Positions 19,875 through 30,390 of a DNA stretch of 64,000 bases are shown here, in pieces. Source of the stretch: Microthyrium microscopicum (lineage: Eukaryota; Ascomycota; Dothideomycetes; Microthyriales; Microthyriaceae); the NCBI GenBank assembly GCA_010405405.1, contig MU004237.1, positions 813,965 through 877,964 on the forward strand. Reading direction: 5' to 3'. The notes under the pieces were generated by a model. It saw nothing but the letters and a program-made list of their open reading frames with translations. It did no database searches and was not told the origin of the DNA. The position numbers were made by a program, and so were the translations under genes. Each line of letters begins with the position of its first letter. Position 1 is the first letter of the stretch.

Positions 19875-22118
19875 CTAAATCGCAGGCCTATCCATCAACC
19901 CACTCGCCTCTCCCCTCCACTCAAACATCCTCCCATCAACCTTCTCCCCCTCCTCCAACAATCCCTCCTCCACAAACTCAATCTCACATCCAACCTCCCA
20001 AAACGCACCCCCATCAAGCTTCCTCAACGCCGCCGCTATCTGTGCGCTCGGCACATACCACGCACTTCCCCGAATCACATGTTCCGGACCATCAGCTACC
20101 GGTGACGTGCTAACCGCCGCTGGCCATGGGCCAAAGTACTTGATACGCCAGCCTGATACGATGGCGGGCAGGACGACGGGCTTGGTTGGCAGTTCGAGGA
20201 GGTCTGCTAGCACGGTGGGCGATTGCACTGACCCGTAGAAGAAGTACCAGGCTGCGCGAGGGGCGCGGATTGGGCTTGCGAGCGGGAAGGAGGGGAGATG
20301 GACGGGTAGAGCGGGGTGACGTTGGGGTTGGTGCGATGGGCTGGGGTTGAGTTCATTAGGTGCTGGCATGGAGGTTTTGCGGGCAACGGCAGGTGGTGTT
20401 TGGGCAATGTAGATTTTTCGAGCGAGGGCCGGCTTGACGATTCTTGAGGTGCGAGCGGGTGAATGAGCTGGTGAGTGGGATCGCGGACTGTAGGTGTCGT
20501 AAAAGGGATGGCTTTTGGGACTCTCTATGGGCGAGGAGGTTGTTGATGGTGATGCTTGTGAAGGCAGATAGGCAGTTCTGTCGTCATGGCCGTCTGGCGA
20601 AGTTATGACTACTGGTGGGTTTATGGCCTCGTGCTCGTCGGCAAAGGTCACTTTGGATGGCGATGACACTTGTGGTTGCCCGATGGGCGGAAGATCACTT
20701 GCACTTAGACTTTTGGACAGTGGGAGGGGTGGAGTGGTTTGTGGTTTGGAGTCGCTGAAGGTGAGGCTTCGACCTCGTTTGGACATGATGCCCTTGGACG
20801 GATAGATGCTATCCTTTCGACGTCGCGGTATCGCACTCGTGCTGGGCGGCGAGGCTGGAGGAACAAAATCGGTCGTGGCGGTATATGGTGAGACGTATTT
20901 TGGTACTGTGACTGCAGGAGGTCGAATGCCTGATGGTTTTGCAGAAGTCTTGGATTCTTCATGCAAATTCTCTCTTGAAATTGTAGAGCTCCACGAGTTG
21001 TTTTCAACCGAGACTGTCTCCCCGACAGAGGCTCTGGGAGACACTGGTGGTGAAGGCCGTGAAGATGGTGCGGACTCTTCATTATCAGAATCATCGCTTT
21101 CACTTTCTGTCTCAGACTCCCAGATTGATTGTTGTCGACCTTTGAACACTTCTTTGACAGGTGTGATGACCTCAACATCGGTATCGCTTGGTTTCTTTGG
21201 TGCTTCTGGAACAATCCCTGTCCTAGTTGCACCCAGCGGAGATCTATCGAAAGGGTTGATGTCAAAGACTGTCCTCTGCGGTGTAGGTGCTCCTTGCAAG
21301 GTACTCTCACTCGCTCTGTGAGACGGAGGCAATCCAGCGCTATAAGTCTTTGGGACGAGACCATTGTTTTTGAAAGCGTCAGTTAGACTATCCACAGATT
21401 TCACCAAAGTGTATATTGCTGGGATCAAAGAATCGAATTTCCTTTCCAAAGATGATATTCGATGCTCTAGAGGGCGAAACGATTCAGATTGTGGAGAGAT
21501 ACCCGTAGTTTCCGTGATGGAGTGATGAGATATCGAGTTTACCCGCGAAGATCTTATCCTCGCATTGGAAGGACGTCGAGAGTATGCATTTGCAGTGTAT
21601 GGTGTTCCTGCTTGAGCATAGGAATCTCGAAGAGCGGTTTCTGAGCTATATGACTTGATTGACTGTCCACTGAGATGATGCTGAGGCTGTCTGCGAGCCG
21701 AAGGCTTAGATATTGACGATCTCGGCGAATACGATGTTTCCGATGGCAACCAAAATCCAGGTTTCGAAGGATAAAAACGGTTGATAGAGGGATGTTCTGG
21801 GCGCAAAGATCCATGAGGGCCGATCATAGGTTTAGATGATGGAGATAAACCCTCGGGACTGCTATATACACTGTCGAAAGAAGGTCGGCCTTCTCTTTCT
21901 TGAGCCCAACATCTAGCTGGAAAACTGCCAGCCACTGAAGAGCCTATCTGTAAGCCGGGACCATACATAGCAGTGACTGGTGTAGTAACACGAATATCTG
22001 CCGTGGTGGCAGACGCAATTGGCTCGTCGGTGATACTCGCTGCATCAGAATATGGACTAACCTCGTAAGTCTCATTTGATTTGAATGGTACATAAGGAGT
22101 AATGTCATTGAGCGCCAT
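19875..22118 (-). CDS. Large disordered protein with C-terminal gamma-glutamylcyclotransferase-like (AIG2-like) domain
   Basis: A single exon of 747 residues from the ATG at 22118. Residues 1 to about 615 are Ser/Pro/Thr-rich and low-complexity, with one predicted helical stretch (LEHRISSLERKFDSLIPAIYTLVKSV type) near residue 215. The last ~128 residues carry the fold signature AWYFFYGSVQSPTVLADLL, the family's YGSL-type motif with Leu changed to Val, followed by a segment with SGWRIKYFGPWPA and GSAWYVP. AIG2-like domains act in glutathione or gamma-glutamylamine turnover, but the usual catalytic Glu cannot be placed confidently by eye. The function of the long N-terminus is unknown. Confidence 0.7.
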   Translation of the reverse strand: MALNDITPYVPFKSNETYEVSPYSDAASITDEPIASATTADIRVTTPVTAMYGPGLQIGSSVAGSFPARCWAQEREGRPSFDSVYSSPEGLSPSSKPMIGPHGSLRPEHPSINRFYPSKPGFWLPSETSYSPRSSISKPSARRQPQHHLSGQSIKSYSSETALRDSYAQAGTPYTANAYSRRPSNARIRSSRVNSISHHSITETTGISPQSESFRPLEHRISSLERKFDSLIPAIYTLVKSVDSLTDAFKNNGLVPKTYSAGLPPSHRASESTLQGAPTPQRTVFDINPFDRSPLGATRTGIVPEAPKKPSDTDVEVITPVKEVFKGRQQSIWESETESESDDSDNEESAPSSRPSPPVSPRASVGETVSVENNSWSSTISRENLHEESKTSAKPSGIRPPAVTVPKYVSPYTATTDFVPPASPPSTSAIPRRRKDSIYPSKGIMSKRGRSLTFSDSKPQTTPPLPLSKSLSASDLPPIGQPQVSSPSKVTFADEHEAINPPVVITSPDGHDDRTAYLPSQASPSTTSSPIESPKSHPFYDTYSPRSHSPAHSPARTSRIVKPALARKIYIAQTPPAVARKTSMPAPNELNPSPSHQPQRHPALPVHLPSFPLASPIRAPRAAWYFFYGSVQSPTVLADLLELPTKPVVLPAIVSGWRIKYFGPWPAAVSTSPVADGPEHVIRGSAWYVPSAQIAAALRKLDGGAFWEVGCEIEFVEEGLLEEGEKVDGRMFEWRGEASGLMDRPAI

Positions 22119-23500
22119 GATGCCAATAGTTGTTGTTTGAAAAGGACGAGCAATTGGTGTGATGATCAATAAAACGAATGGATTGAAGATCAAAGGGAAA
22201 ATGAGTGTATCTCAATGATTTGAGCAAAGGCAAGATGCCTAGGGGCTTGTCACTCAGAGATAATATGTATTTGATCAATCATTGTTTGGTAGACTGTGGG
22301 GCAAGCTCAGGGGAAAACAACCTGATAATGGGGATTTTTGATGGCATAACATGAAGTAACAGGCTCGTCCATGGCATTATTGGCAGCGGACGAAGGGTCA
22401 ATCCAGACTCATTTACTGGGACACGTGCTGGAGGATAAGTTTGGCCTATATCTTGGCTATCAGCTGAAGCTTAATCACACCAAGTGTTCTCCAGCAAAAT
22501 ACAGGGTGTGATGAGTGGAAAATGACGCCTCCGTACCAGATATCAGGTAGTATGTATAGATCCAGCCATTGGACATAAACGCCACCAATATTGAAATTGA
22601 CGGATGCAAGAAATATAACTTAAAATAGAACCGAATGGGTATTGTTATGGTTAACGATAAAAATGAATAATGAAAGAGAGGGTAGGTAGAAAAGGATCGC
22701 CATATCAGAAGTGTGGACACGGGGAGCTTCTGCGATAAGCGAGTACCATCCAGACGTAGTTTGGTAATAGAGCTAAAGCCACTTCCTCTAATTGGATGGT
22801 AACGAGATGGAGTAGCATCATTAATGTAGTGACCCATAAAAGGACTAGATGGGGCAGGTGGGATTTATCAAAAGCAAGCACTCGATCCAGAAACATTCAA
22901 GAGGACAGGCATCGTAGTGGCTTGCGACCCACTTACACTTATTGTGATGAGAGAAGAATCGATACACGAGAATCCAGAAAATGCCCCGAGTTCTTGCACC
23001 GCTGGCTAGGAATATCGGACCAGGCGGAATATGCATAAGAGCTCAAATCCGTCATGGCAAGAGGTTGCCAGCCATAATGATGGTCCTTAGCCTCCATACA
23101 ATAGAGTTAGTAAAACTTCACACAAAATTGATATGAATATGAACCAGGTAAATGCGAAGAAGGTCAATATTGACAAAATACTCGGGCATGAACATTATGG
23201 ATGTATAATGTATGCATGCTTCATCGTGCGTTGTGTTAAAGAAGTCTTTCCATTTGAGTAGACTGCTGAGATTTGTATGATTGTATGCTTAAAGTCTCAT
23301 ACATGCGATCTTGTCAGTGGTGTTGCGAAATGTATTTTGGCATCAACACTATGTAAGCATAATTATGAATTTATGATAGACTCTCAGAGAAGTGTTTACG
23401 ATATAAGGGGTAGGCCCATTCTAAAGATGTATGATCTTAGTCAAAGAAAAAGCCAGATATTGTTATACGAATTTTGGGCAAATCCCAGCTTGAAGGATAA
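22119..23500. other. Intergenic, no gene seen
   Basis: About 1.4 kb, moderately AT-rich. Short frames at 22475-22896 and 23277-23567 overlap on both strands and show no domain. I find no protein gene here. Confidence 0.5.
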
Positions 23501-23635
23501 GCTGTTTTGGCCGAGTGGTCTAAGGTATTTACGCACCATTTCAATACGAATTAGTCAGATTGTCTAACTTGACGCAGGCGCTGGTTTTAAGCACCAGTTT
23601 CGAAAGAAGCGTCGGTTCGAACCCGACAGACAGCA
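23501..23635 (+). tRNA. tRNA-Leu(TAA) gene interrupted in the D arm
   Basis: The acceptor arms GCTGTTT and AGACAGC pair (one G.T), followed by discriminator A. The A box (TGGCCGAGTGG) and B box (GGTTCGAACCC) are intact. The anticodon arm CTGGT-TTTAAGC-ACCAG gives anticodon TAA (Leu), and the extra arm TTC-GAAA-GAA is of class II type. Removing 23525-23577 leaves an 82-nt tRNA with perfect D-stem pairing GCC/GGC; with the 53 bp present the D arm is broken. There is no intron at the usual position 37/38. It could be a functional gene with an unorthodox intron or a pseudogene disrupted by an insertion. Confidence 0.88.
23525..23577 (+). other. 53-bp GT...AG intron-like insert within the tRNA-Leu gene
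   Basis: The insert begins GTATTT, contains TGTCTAACTT (CTAAC branch-point consensus), and ends GACGCAG, with exonic AAG before and G after. These are the marks of a fungal spliceosomal intron, and the length fits those in nearby protein genes (44-76 bp). It falls between nucleotides 24 and 25 of the mature tRNA. AGG occurs at both junctions, so a 3-bp target duplication is an equally good description of the edges. Confidence 0.75.
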
Positions 23636-23660
23636 ATTTCACTTCAGTATTGAAACTCTC

Positions 23661-23667
23661 TTTTTTT
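23661..23667 (+). terminator. Pol III T7 terminator after tRNA-Leu
   Basis: Seven consecutive T residues, 26 bp after the tRNA 3' end, form a strong RNA polymerase III termination signal. Confidence 0.75.
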
Positions 23668-25010
23668 GGTATGCTCATAATACCATCTACATTAGGGTGC
23701 TTGTTTTTGCTGTCATTGAATGAGGATATTCAATGATGTTTTGAAAGAGAAAGGTCGGTAGCGTACCGTTACCATGCAACCACTGTATGTTTTATCCTGA
23801 TAATATATAAACTTTAGTGTCTAGTAAAGATGCTGAGTACTCTTATCTATGATTTGGGCCTTGCATGATGCCGAACGATATCACAATATCAATTTCAATT
23901 GTACCTACATTCAGGAATCCTTGTTTCCCAATTCCTATCATACACTCAGCCTCGCCTAACAGTACTCTACTCTAGCCTGATTAAATACATAAAATGGCTG
24001 TGCATTATCCCTATTGTGGCGCATTATTGGAGCACACGACTTGCCCAGTCCGACATTGATTCGCGTTTCTATTTGATCTTCCAACTTCTCCTTGCGCAAG
24101 TTCTACTCTATCCACGGGAGACAAGGACCTACCCGAAATCTGTCAATCTCCGGTCAAGAACAAGAAAAGAGTGCTAAACAGAATTTGGTAATAACCTTCG
24201 CGACGAATTAGCAATGCATGCAAGCGTTATGCGCGAGCACTGCAATTCTCCAACAGATGGAAAGATGCCCAAAACTGCGCCACCATTTCCACCCACCGGG
24301 CACCCTGGCATTTGGCCCCCACCGCCCTTTCACTGTGCTCTTCTGCTCCTCTCCACCAGCAAAGTGATCCTAAAGGCGGAGGAAGCAGGTTGGGCGCTTG
24401 TCATGGCGGGTATTCGTTTGGGCTTGATCATCGCATATCGAACCAAATCGCCACCAACGTGGAGGAAGGAAGGCAACGAGATTGTCACGATCGTCAGAAC
24501 TGCCCGCAGAGCCCCAGTCTTAGATTGAACAGTCAGCGACGTTGAAGATGCTGGGCGCATGCATGTTGCTCGTGCTGGGCCGGCTTCGCCAGCGATACCT
24601 TGTGGACGGCCAGCGAGCTCTTCCGTTGCTTGGTGCGGGCAATCTGCTGTTCGAGGTACCAAGTCACACGAATTTGGTTACAAGTCTTGTTTGCCTTGAA
24701 ATGTCTCCGCGACACCAGTGACCAGACGGGGCACTGTTGTAAATGGCACAGCAGATGATGATTGAAAAAAGGCGGCGGAACAGGCGACCCGTGGACCCGT
24801 TGAGACTTGAACTGCTTGGAGTTGGATGGCAGGGTGTCAGATGGTTGTTGCCAATCATTTCTCATGAAATCTATGAACCTCATTTGGGAGGCCGGCTTGG
24901 ACATGGCTTGCATTCTTTCGGATTCCCATGCTAAGCGTAGTTCCTAGTAGTGTGAGCAGATCATGAGAGCAAGGGTTTAAACTGCCGGCTTATTTTTAAA
25001 ACCTCTGCGA
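23668..25010. other. Intergenic, no gene seen
   Basis: 1.3 kb. Frames at 24214-24545 (plus) and 24330-24913 (minus) overlap each other in a GC-richer patch and lack domains; I treat them as chance frames. Confidence 0.45.
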
Positions 25011-25315
25011 TATCTCTCTCTTGCTTCCCATCCCATCCTGCAGTTTCATCCTCCCTTCCTTCCATTCCATTACCATACACTTCCTCGCCGCCCACTTATT
25101 TATCCTACCCCGGTGCTGACTGTTCCTCCAAGTCTTCACTTTATATTCCTATCTTCCCATACAAATTACAATCCCTCAACAACTCTACACTCTCTCCTGC
25201 CTATCAGTCCTCCAACCCTTGACTGGTGAGATTCCTACCCCGCAGATCACTCCGACTCGCAAGCCCCCACCCATACCAAACCACCAGATTACCACCAAGC
25301 AATAAAACACAAACT
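25011..25315 (+). promoter_or_regulatory. Pyrimidine-rich promoter and leader
   Basis: The non-template strand is strongly C/T-rich (e.g. CCTCCCTTCCTTCCATTCC) from about 25011 to 25215, then A/C-rich up to the ATG at 25316. CT tracts just upstream of transcription starts are typical of highly expressed filamentous-fungal genes. Confidence 0.5.
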
Positions 25316-26899
25316 ATGGCTGGCCACTTGCGCGCCGGTTATGCCGACGAAACTGACGATGAATGGTACGAACGTGGCTGGAGCCGTCATGTCGCCGCCC
25401 CAGCTCCTCCACGCACCACCATGCTCGCTCCCGACCGCTACGACTATGGCCGAGCCACCCACCAGCGCTCACGTAGCACCGGCGCCCGTCCAGCTCCCAA
25501 CGTAACAGTCTACAACTCGATCCGCAATGAAGACGAACATCCCACATATTCAGGCCAGCAAGGCTCACACCGTCGCAGCGGCAGTCGCTATGAGACTGAG
25601 GAGCTTGTTGACGCTATCGATGGTGTTGCGCGCGAAGTGCGCCGTGGACGTAGCCCGGCACCTGGTATGCCGATGATGGCGCCTGGCATGATGTATCCAC
25701 CGCGTGAGCAAAGCCCATATCTGCAGATGGAGTTGGTGCGGCAGCAGGAGCGTCAACGCGGCCAGTATGAGCTTGAGCGCGAGCGCGAGCATTTGGAGAA
25801 TGAGCTTGCAAGGGAGCGACTGGATGCTAGAGAACGCGCAGAGACAGAGGCGCAGTTGATTCGGACGAGGGCGGAGATTCGAAGACTCAAGGAGCGGTTG
25901 CAGGATGAGGAGCTTGAGGAGAAGCGTCGCGACGATCAGGACAAATACAAACGTGATATCGAGTATGAGAGGCTCAAGGATAATCTACGAAGACAAAGTG
26001 AGGACGCTCGTCGTAAGGAGGAGCGGACTTTGATCATCATGGAACAAGAACGCAAGGAACGTGAGGACAAGGAGAGGAAGAGACGTGAGAGACTTGAGTA
26101 TGAGAACAAGAAGAAGGAAGAAGAGGAGGAGGAGAAGGCTCTGATTCAAGGATACCAGGTCAAACAAGATGCCAAAAAGAGGGCTGAGAAAGAGAGAGAA
26201 GAGGCCGCTATTGCTGCCTATCACAAGAAACAAGCGGAAGAAAAGAAGAAGCGCGAAGACTTGATGGCTCAATTCAAGAGAGAAGAGGACGAGCGGAAAG
26301 AAAAGGAAAAGAAAGAGAAGGAGATGTGGAGGCTACGGATTGAAAAGGAGGAGGAAGACAAAAAGAAAAAGAAGAAAGAAGAAGAAGAGAAAGTCGATGA
26401 AGCAATGCGCAAGAAGCTGGCCAAGTTTGGGTTCCAGAACAACCAAGTTGAAGCCATACTCGACGATAAGAAAGCCAACGCTCTTCGGCCTGGCCAATCT
26501 CCTGGCAATCCTATTAGACCTGGTAACCAGCTCGCCATCGCCAAACCAACCTATATCCGCATTCACCGCAACCACATCGATGTTGAAACGTTAAGATACT
26601 TCGGTCTACCATACGAATACGATACAGTAAGTACTACCCGTCTCTACGCTTCAACACGCACTAATGTCAGCTAGCACGACTCCAACTACATCGTTATCCT
26701 CCAAGAAATTGACCACCACGAGACTGAAATCCTATTCGAACATACGCGTAAACTGCGCAAAGGAGCATCGAGCCTCTTAATTGAAGACCGTGGCCGCAAG
26801 AATCACCCACAATATGCCTTTGTCCGACGACGCTCCGTCAGCCGGCGCAAGTCATCTCCTAAACGAGTCAGTGTAAACCTCGGTGGCCTCTTTGGTTGA
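25316..26899 (+). CDS. Coiled-coil protein with a highly charged K/E/R-rich middle
   Basis: Two exons, 25316-26626 and 26675-26899, separated by a 48-bp intron (GTAAGT ... CTAAT ... CTAG), give 511 residues. The first ~130 residues are disordered and contain DDEWYERGWSRH and an RSRSTGARP repeat-like region. Residues ~140-400 form a very long charged helix (EREREHLENELARERL, KKKKKKEEEEK). The conserved-looking C-terminus reads TYIRIHRNHIDVETLRYFGL followed by YDTHDSNYIVILQEID and ends with a basic RRRSVSRRKSSPKR tail. I do not recognise a functional domain; the C-terminal part resembles a widespread uncharacterised fungal family. It could be a scaffold or RNA/chromatin-associated protein, but this is a guess. 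Confidence 0.85.
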
Positions 26900-27656
26900 G
26901 GCCTTCTACCCTATTTCCCTATCTGCCTACCTAGTCTTCTTTCAAGAACGATATCATAACACAATGATGGTATGCAAAGAATTAAAATTTATATACCAAT
27001 CAAATCAGCAGGCGTTAGCGTAGCTGTGCGCATTGCACCCCCAAATATGTCTAGTACTCTACTATCCGCTACGCTGATTGCCTGGGGAGATTTTTAGTGT
27101 TTGCTACTTTGAGTACATAGAATGCCATTGCTGATATGTTTTTATCTCAAGCAGGTTATACAGCTTTCCTAGATGCAAATACGACCTATTCCTTCTCTTC
27201 TTTCCTACTATACGATACCTCGATGTTCTGCCACTATCAAGTACCGCGTGTCACGCATGTCTCACACACCGTGGTTTCCTTGCTGGTGATCATAGTTCAC
27301 GTGGCACACACTATCCAACTAGCGATTTTAGGTTATTGATCAGGCGGGATGCTTCGATGGATGATAATGGGTTTCCTTCTCAGGTAGAGTTGTTTGGTGT
27401 CACTTTGTAAGAACTGAGCAAGTTGGTCATTGGTGCGTTTGATTTATGTTTTTGATATCCCTATTCTGTGCAGTTCGTTCGTCCTATAGTTACAGATTCC
27501 TATTATTGCTTTGAGCGGTGCGTCTATGCTGTATATGTGAAGAGTCGCGTTCCCAGTCATACATGGGCATTCAAAACCGCCCCTAAGTGAAGTTTCAACA
27601 AACACCAACACCGACTCCAAGTTTCCCGTCATAGCCTATATGGTACAAACTCGATC
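26900..27656. other. Convergent intergenic region
   Basis: 757 bp between convergent genes, AT-rich with short frames at 27136-27339 and 27444-27632. No gene or RNA seen. Confidence 0.55.
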
Positions 27657-28700
27657 TTAGACGATTCTAGCCTTCTCCTGAATAGAGTCCTCGCGCAACC
27701 ACCGTACTTCCGCCCGCCGAACTAACTCCTCATACACCGTCCACGCCAACGCAGAACTCATCCCCTTCCTCGCCATCCTGAGCCCCAACCCATCAAATAA
27801 ACACCGCCATCCCTCTTCCCGGACCATCATCTTACACGCTTTCACCATATTCCCATACCGCGTAGGCTGTAACTGCAGTCTTGTCTTAATCGCATCAAAC
27901 GGATTCGTAATCGCCGTCGCCGCTCCCGCCGCAATCGTCCCCGATGTGAAATTTATACCCGCCGAACTCCCCAAATATCCACCGTCCGCATCCGCCGTAT
28001 GGCCAGACAGCGAATGTAATCGGCGCTTGCCAGCTTCATAGAATAGCACGTAAAGCCCCGCATACGGCGCATCACGTACGGCCGTCGCGCCAAAACCTGC
28101 GAAAAATCCACGCCATCCACCTGTGCTGAAGATATCGCGGCTTGCAGAGCCAATGGACGTGTATGCGTATAGCGAGCTTTCATAGCGGACTTTTATGACT
28201 GTTATTGGCATCATTACAAATCCTGCTGCGGCGCGTGCGAATGCGCCTGTTAGGAGATTCGCTGTATGCGTAAGGCGCGGTTTGCCTGCTCCGCCATCGG
28301 GGTTGGGAGGGACGACGCCGAAGCCAGGGCGCGCGAGGACGGCGCCGCGTAGCCAGTCGAGGCCGCCAAAGTAGAGTGCTGAGCCGGCGCCGGTGCGGAT
28401 GGCGGAGGGGAGGGTGCCGCGCCAGAGAGTGCGGACGGGGTGGGGGGAGGAGGCGATTAGTCGCAGGGTTTGGAGGAGGGTTGTGTGTTGGGATTGTTGG
28501 AGGCGGGTTTTGAGGAGGTCGGCGGGTTGGAGGAGGATGGAGGATGTTAGGCCGCTGAGGAGACCGGCGCCGAAGTGGAATGCTAGAGAGGATGTTAGCT
28601 GGACTGGGTGTTTGCATCTTGGTAAGGGAAGTTGTGGGGAGGAAGACGGACACTTGCGGGTCAGGGCCGAAGTCTTGGAGAGGTCGCCATTTTCGGGCAT
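27657..28700 (-). CDS. HEM25: Mitochondrial glycine carrier (Hem25 / SLC25A38 type)
   Basis: A single-exon frame of 347 residues starting at ATG 28700. It has three mitochondrial-carrier repeats with signatures [12 protein letters not shown] (about residue 58), [12 protein letters not shown] (about 167) and [12 protein letters not shown] (about 265). The first motif, with [21 protein letters not shown] before it and [20 protein letters not shown] after it, is characteristic of the SLC25A38/Hem25 subfamily, which imports glycine into mitochondria for the first step of heme synthesis. The N-terminal 35 residues (Ser/Pro/Lys-rich) are less conserved. Length fits the family. Confidence 0.9.
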   Translation of the reverse strand: MPENGDLSKTSALTRKCPSSSPQLPLPRCKHPVQLTSSLAFHFGAGLLSGLTSSILLQPADLLKTRLQQSQHTTLLQTLRLIASSPHPVRTLWRGTLPSAIRTGAGSALYFGGLDWLRGAVLARPGFGVVPPNPDGGAGKPRLTHTANLLTGAFARAAAGFVMMPITVIKVRYESSLYAYTSIGSASRDIFSTGGWRGFFAGFGATAVRDAPYAGLYVLFYEAGKRRLHSLSGHTADADGGYLGSSAGINFTSGTIAAGAATAITNPFDAIKTRLQLQPTRYGNMVKACKMMVREEGWRCLFDGLGLRMARKGMSSALAWTVYEELVRRAEVRWLREDSIQEKARIV

Positions 28701-29425
28701 TGCAGTTCGATCTTATTGAAGGCCCTGGAAACGTGTATCTATGCTTGTTATTTGAAGGTATGGTTGCATTGCGGATTGTGATGCATGGGCTTGTCGACTA
28801 TCGAGCGTAGCTGCCGAGCATGAATAGGACAAGATAGGGGGGGACAGGGTCTGATCGAGGGCAAGAACGAGTCGCCAGCGACTATTCTCCACACAAGTAT
28901 ATAAGACGCAGAAATTCAGTTCGTGATGGCGAAGATTGAAGCTCTTGGAGCGTCAAGAAACTGCAAAAGCAAACCAGAAAAGTGATGATGCTCGATTTTA
29001 TGCACGGACCAATGACAAGGCTGAGGATCCTCAGCCTTATTGATTTAGTTTAGGACATCGTATTCATACATCAGCTTGTGCATATTCGCTTATTTGGCCG
29101 TCAAGTCAGGGGTGATAGCGAGTTCTAACCTATCTAATTCGGAGCTGTCATTGAATTTCAGAATAAATAAGAACAGAGCAAATCTTCAGTGATGTCCCAA
29201 CAAAGTAAGAGCGCAGACATGTTAACCTTAATTTATGCCATGAAGGGAAGGTCTGCGTGCGCTAAAGCTGGGTAGTCATAGCCACATACATGCGAGCTTT
29301 CACTGCTTGAGTGTGCTAGAAAATTCCGTCTAGAGGCAACACTGAAACTTGACGTCAATAGTCACTGACTGAAGTGAGGCGGTGACTGATCCACAGAGAG
29401 CCAGCTGATTTCGAACTATTTTATA
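28701..29425. other. Divergent promoter region
   Basis: 725 bp between divergently transcribed HEM25 and the UstYa-like gene. No RNA gene, repeat or credible frame seen. Confidence 0.55.
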
Positions 29426-30390
29426 ATGAACTGTTCTACTTCATTCCTCCACAAACTTCCAAACGAAATACCGGCACAAATGGATGACAACGACGAGGAG
29501 ACCTCTTTCCTGGAGAAAGATGCAGAAAGAATCAATTTCAACAACGGAAACACTCAAAAAGAGAGAAATTGGCAATTTTGCACTTTCTTCCTTGCTCTTC
29601 TACTCATCATCGAAACTGCAATTCTGCTGTCGTCTCAATCAATTTCTAGGGATGTCTCAAGATCTTATTCGACAGGGTTTGACAGCGACCTGAGTAAGTG
29701 TTTTGCTGAGTGCTTCTATTATTGCTAAATGCTGCAGACTCCTTCGCTCGCTCGATAAAAGTTGTGAAGACGACATTCAAAAGCGGTGCTCTTGTGGGCG
29801 ATGACAAAGGGGACTTTGTTTTCGTACGCGATACCACCGAGCCTGCCTATGTGACGAGTGCCGGAGCCTCAATGGAAGAGGTTGATCGCAACTGGATCGA
29901 ACTGATTGGCGGTAATATCACTTTCCATGAAGCAAGAAGACAAGTTAACTAACATAGAGCAGACAGGTATTTCAACCTCACTCAATCTGAAATTCGACAA
30001 TTGGATCCCAACATACTTCAGGCTGGAACTCAAGCTCCAAACGATCGGACCAACGAATGGAACTCTGCCGGTGTGTTCGGCGGTGTTGATATGTTCCATT
30101 CACTACACTGCGTAAACTCCCTACGCCTAGCTCTTGATGGACGGAAGGATTATCTGAGTGAAGAGCTGCAACATAACATTGATCAACTTCATATGGACCA
30201 TTGCATAGAGCACCTTAGGCAAGCGATACTTTGCCATGGGGATCTTACTCCCGTTACTCTCACACCAGTATATGATTTCCAGCGCAATCTTCTGAATTTG
30301 GTGGGTCAGACGAGATACCCACATACCTGTCGGGATTGGAAGAGCATACAGCAAGAGCTGAGAACTCGGGATAGTGAGTGGCTTCATTGA
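29426..30390 (+). CDS. UstYa-like (DUF3328) membrane-anchored oxidase
   Basis: Three exons, 29426-29693, 29738-29911 and 29963-30390, give 289 residues, phases consistent. After a short acidic N-terminus there is one membrane segment (FCTFFLALLLIIETAILL, about residues 51-68). The two hallmark motifs are both present: HSLHC (in DMFHSLHCVNSLR) and HMDHC (in HMDHCIEHLRQ), the HxxHC pair proposed to bind metal. Members such as UstYa/UstYb catalyse oxidative cyclisation of peptide side chains in fungal RiPP pathways, or oxidise other secondary metabolites. No precursor peptide, NRPS, PKS or P450 lies beside it in this window. An alternative start is the ATG at 29480. Confidence 0.88.

Noticed and set aside
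24214-24913. Overlapping frames of 77-126 codons on both strands
   Set aside because: No family signal on either strand; they overlap each other in a locally GC-rich patch.
25226-25315. Upstream extension of the coiled-coil protein reading frame
   Set aside because: It lacks an ATG and lies in the C/T-then-A/C-rich leader; ATG at 25316 is the first real start.
27657-30390. Secondary-metabolite cluster around the UstYa-like gene
   Set aside because: Neighbours are a housekeeping mitochondrial carrier and a transposon; no backbone enzyme or precursor is present.
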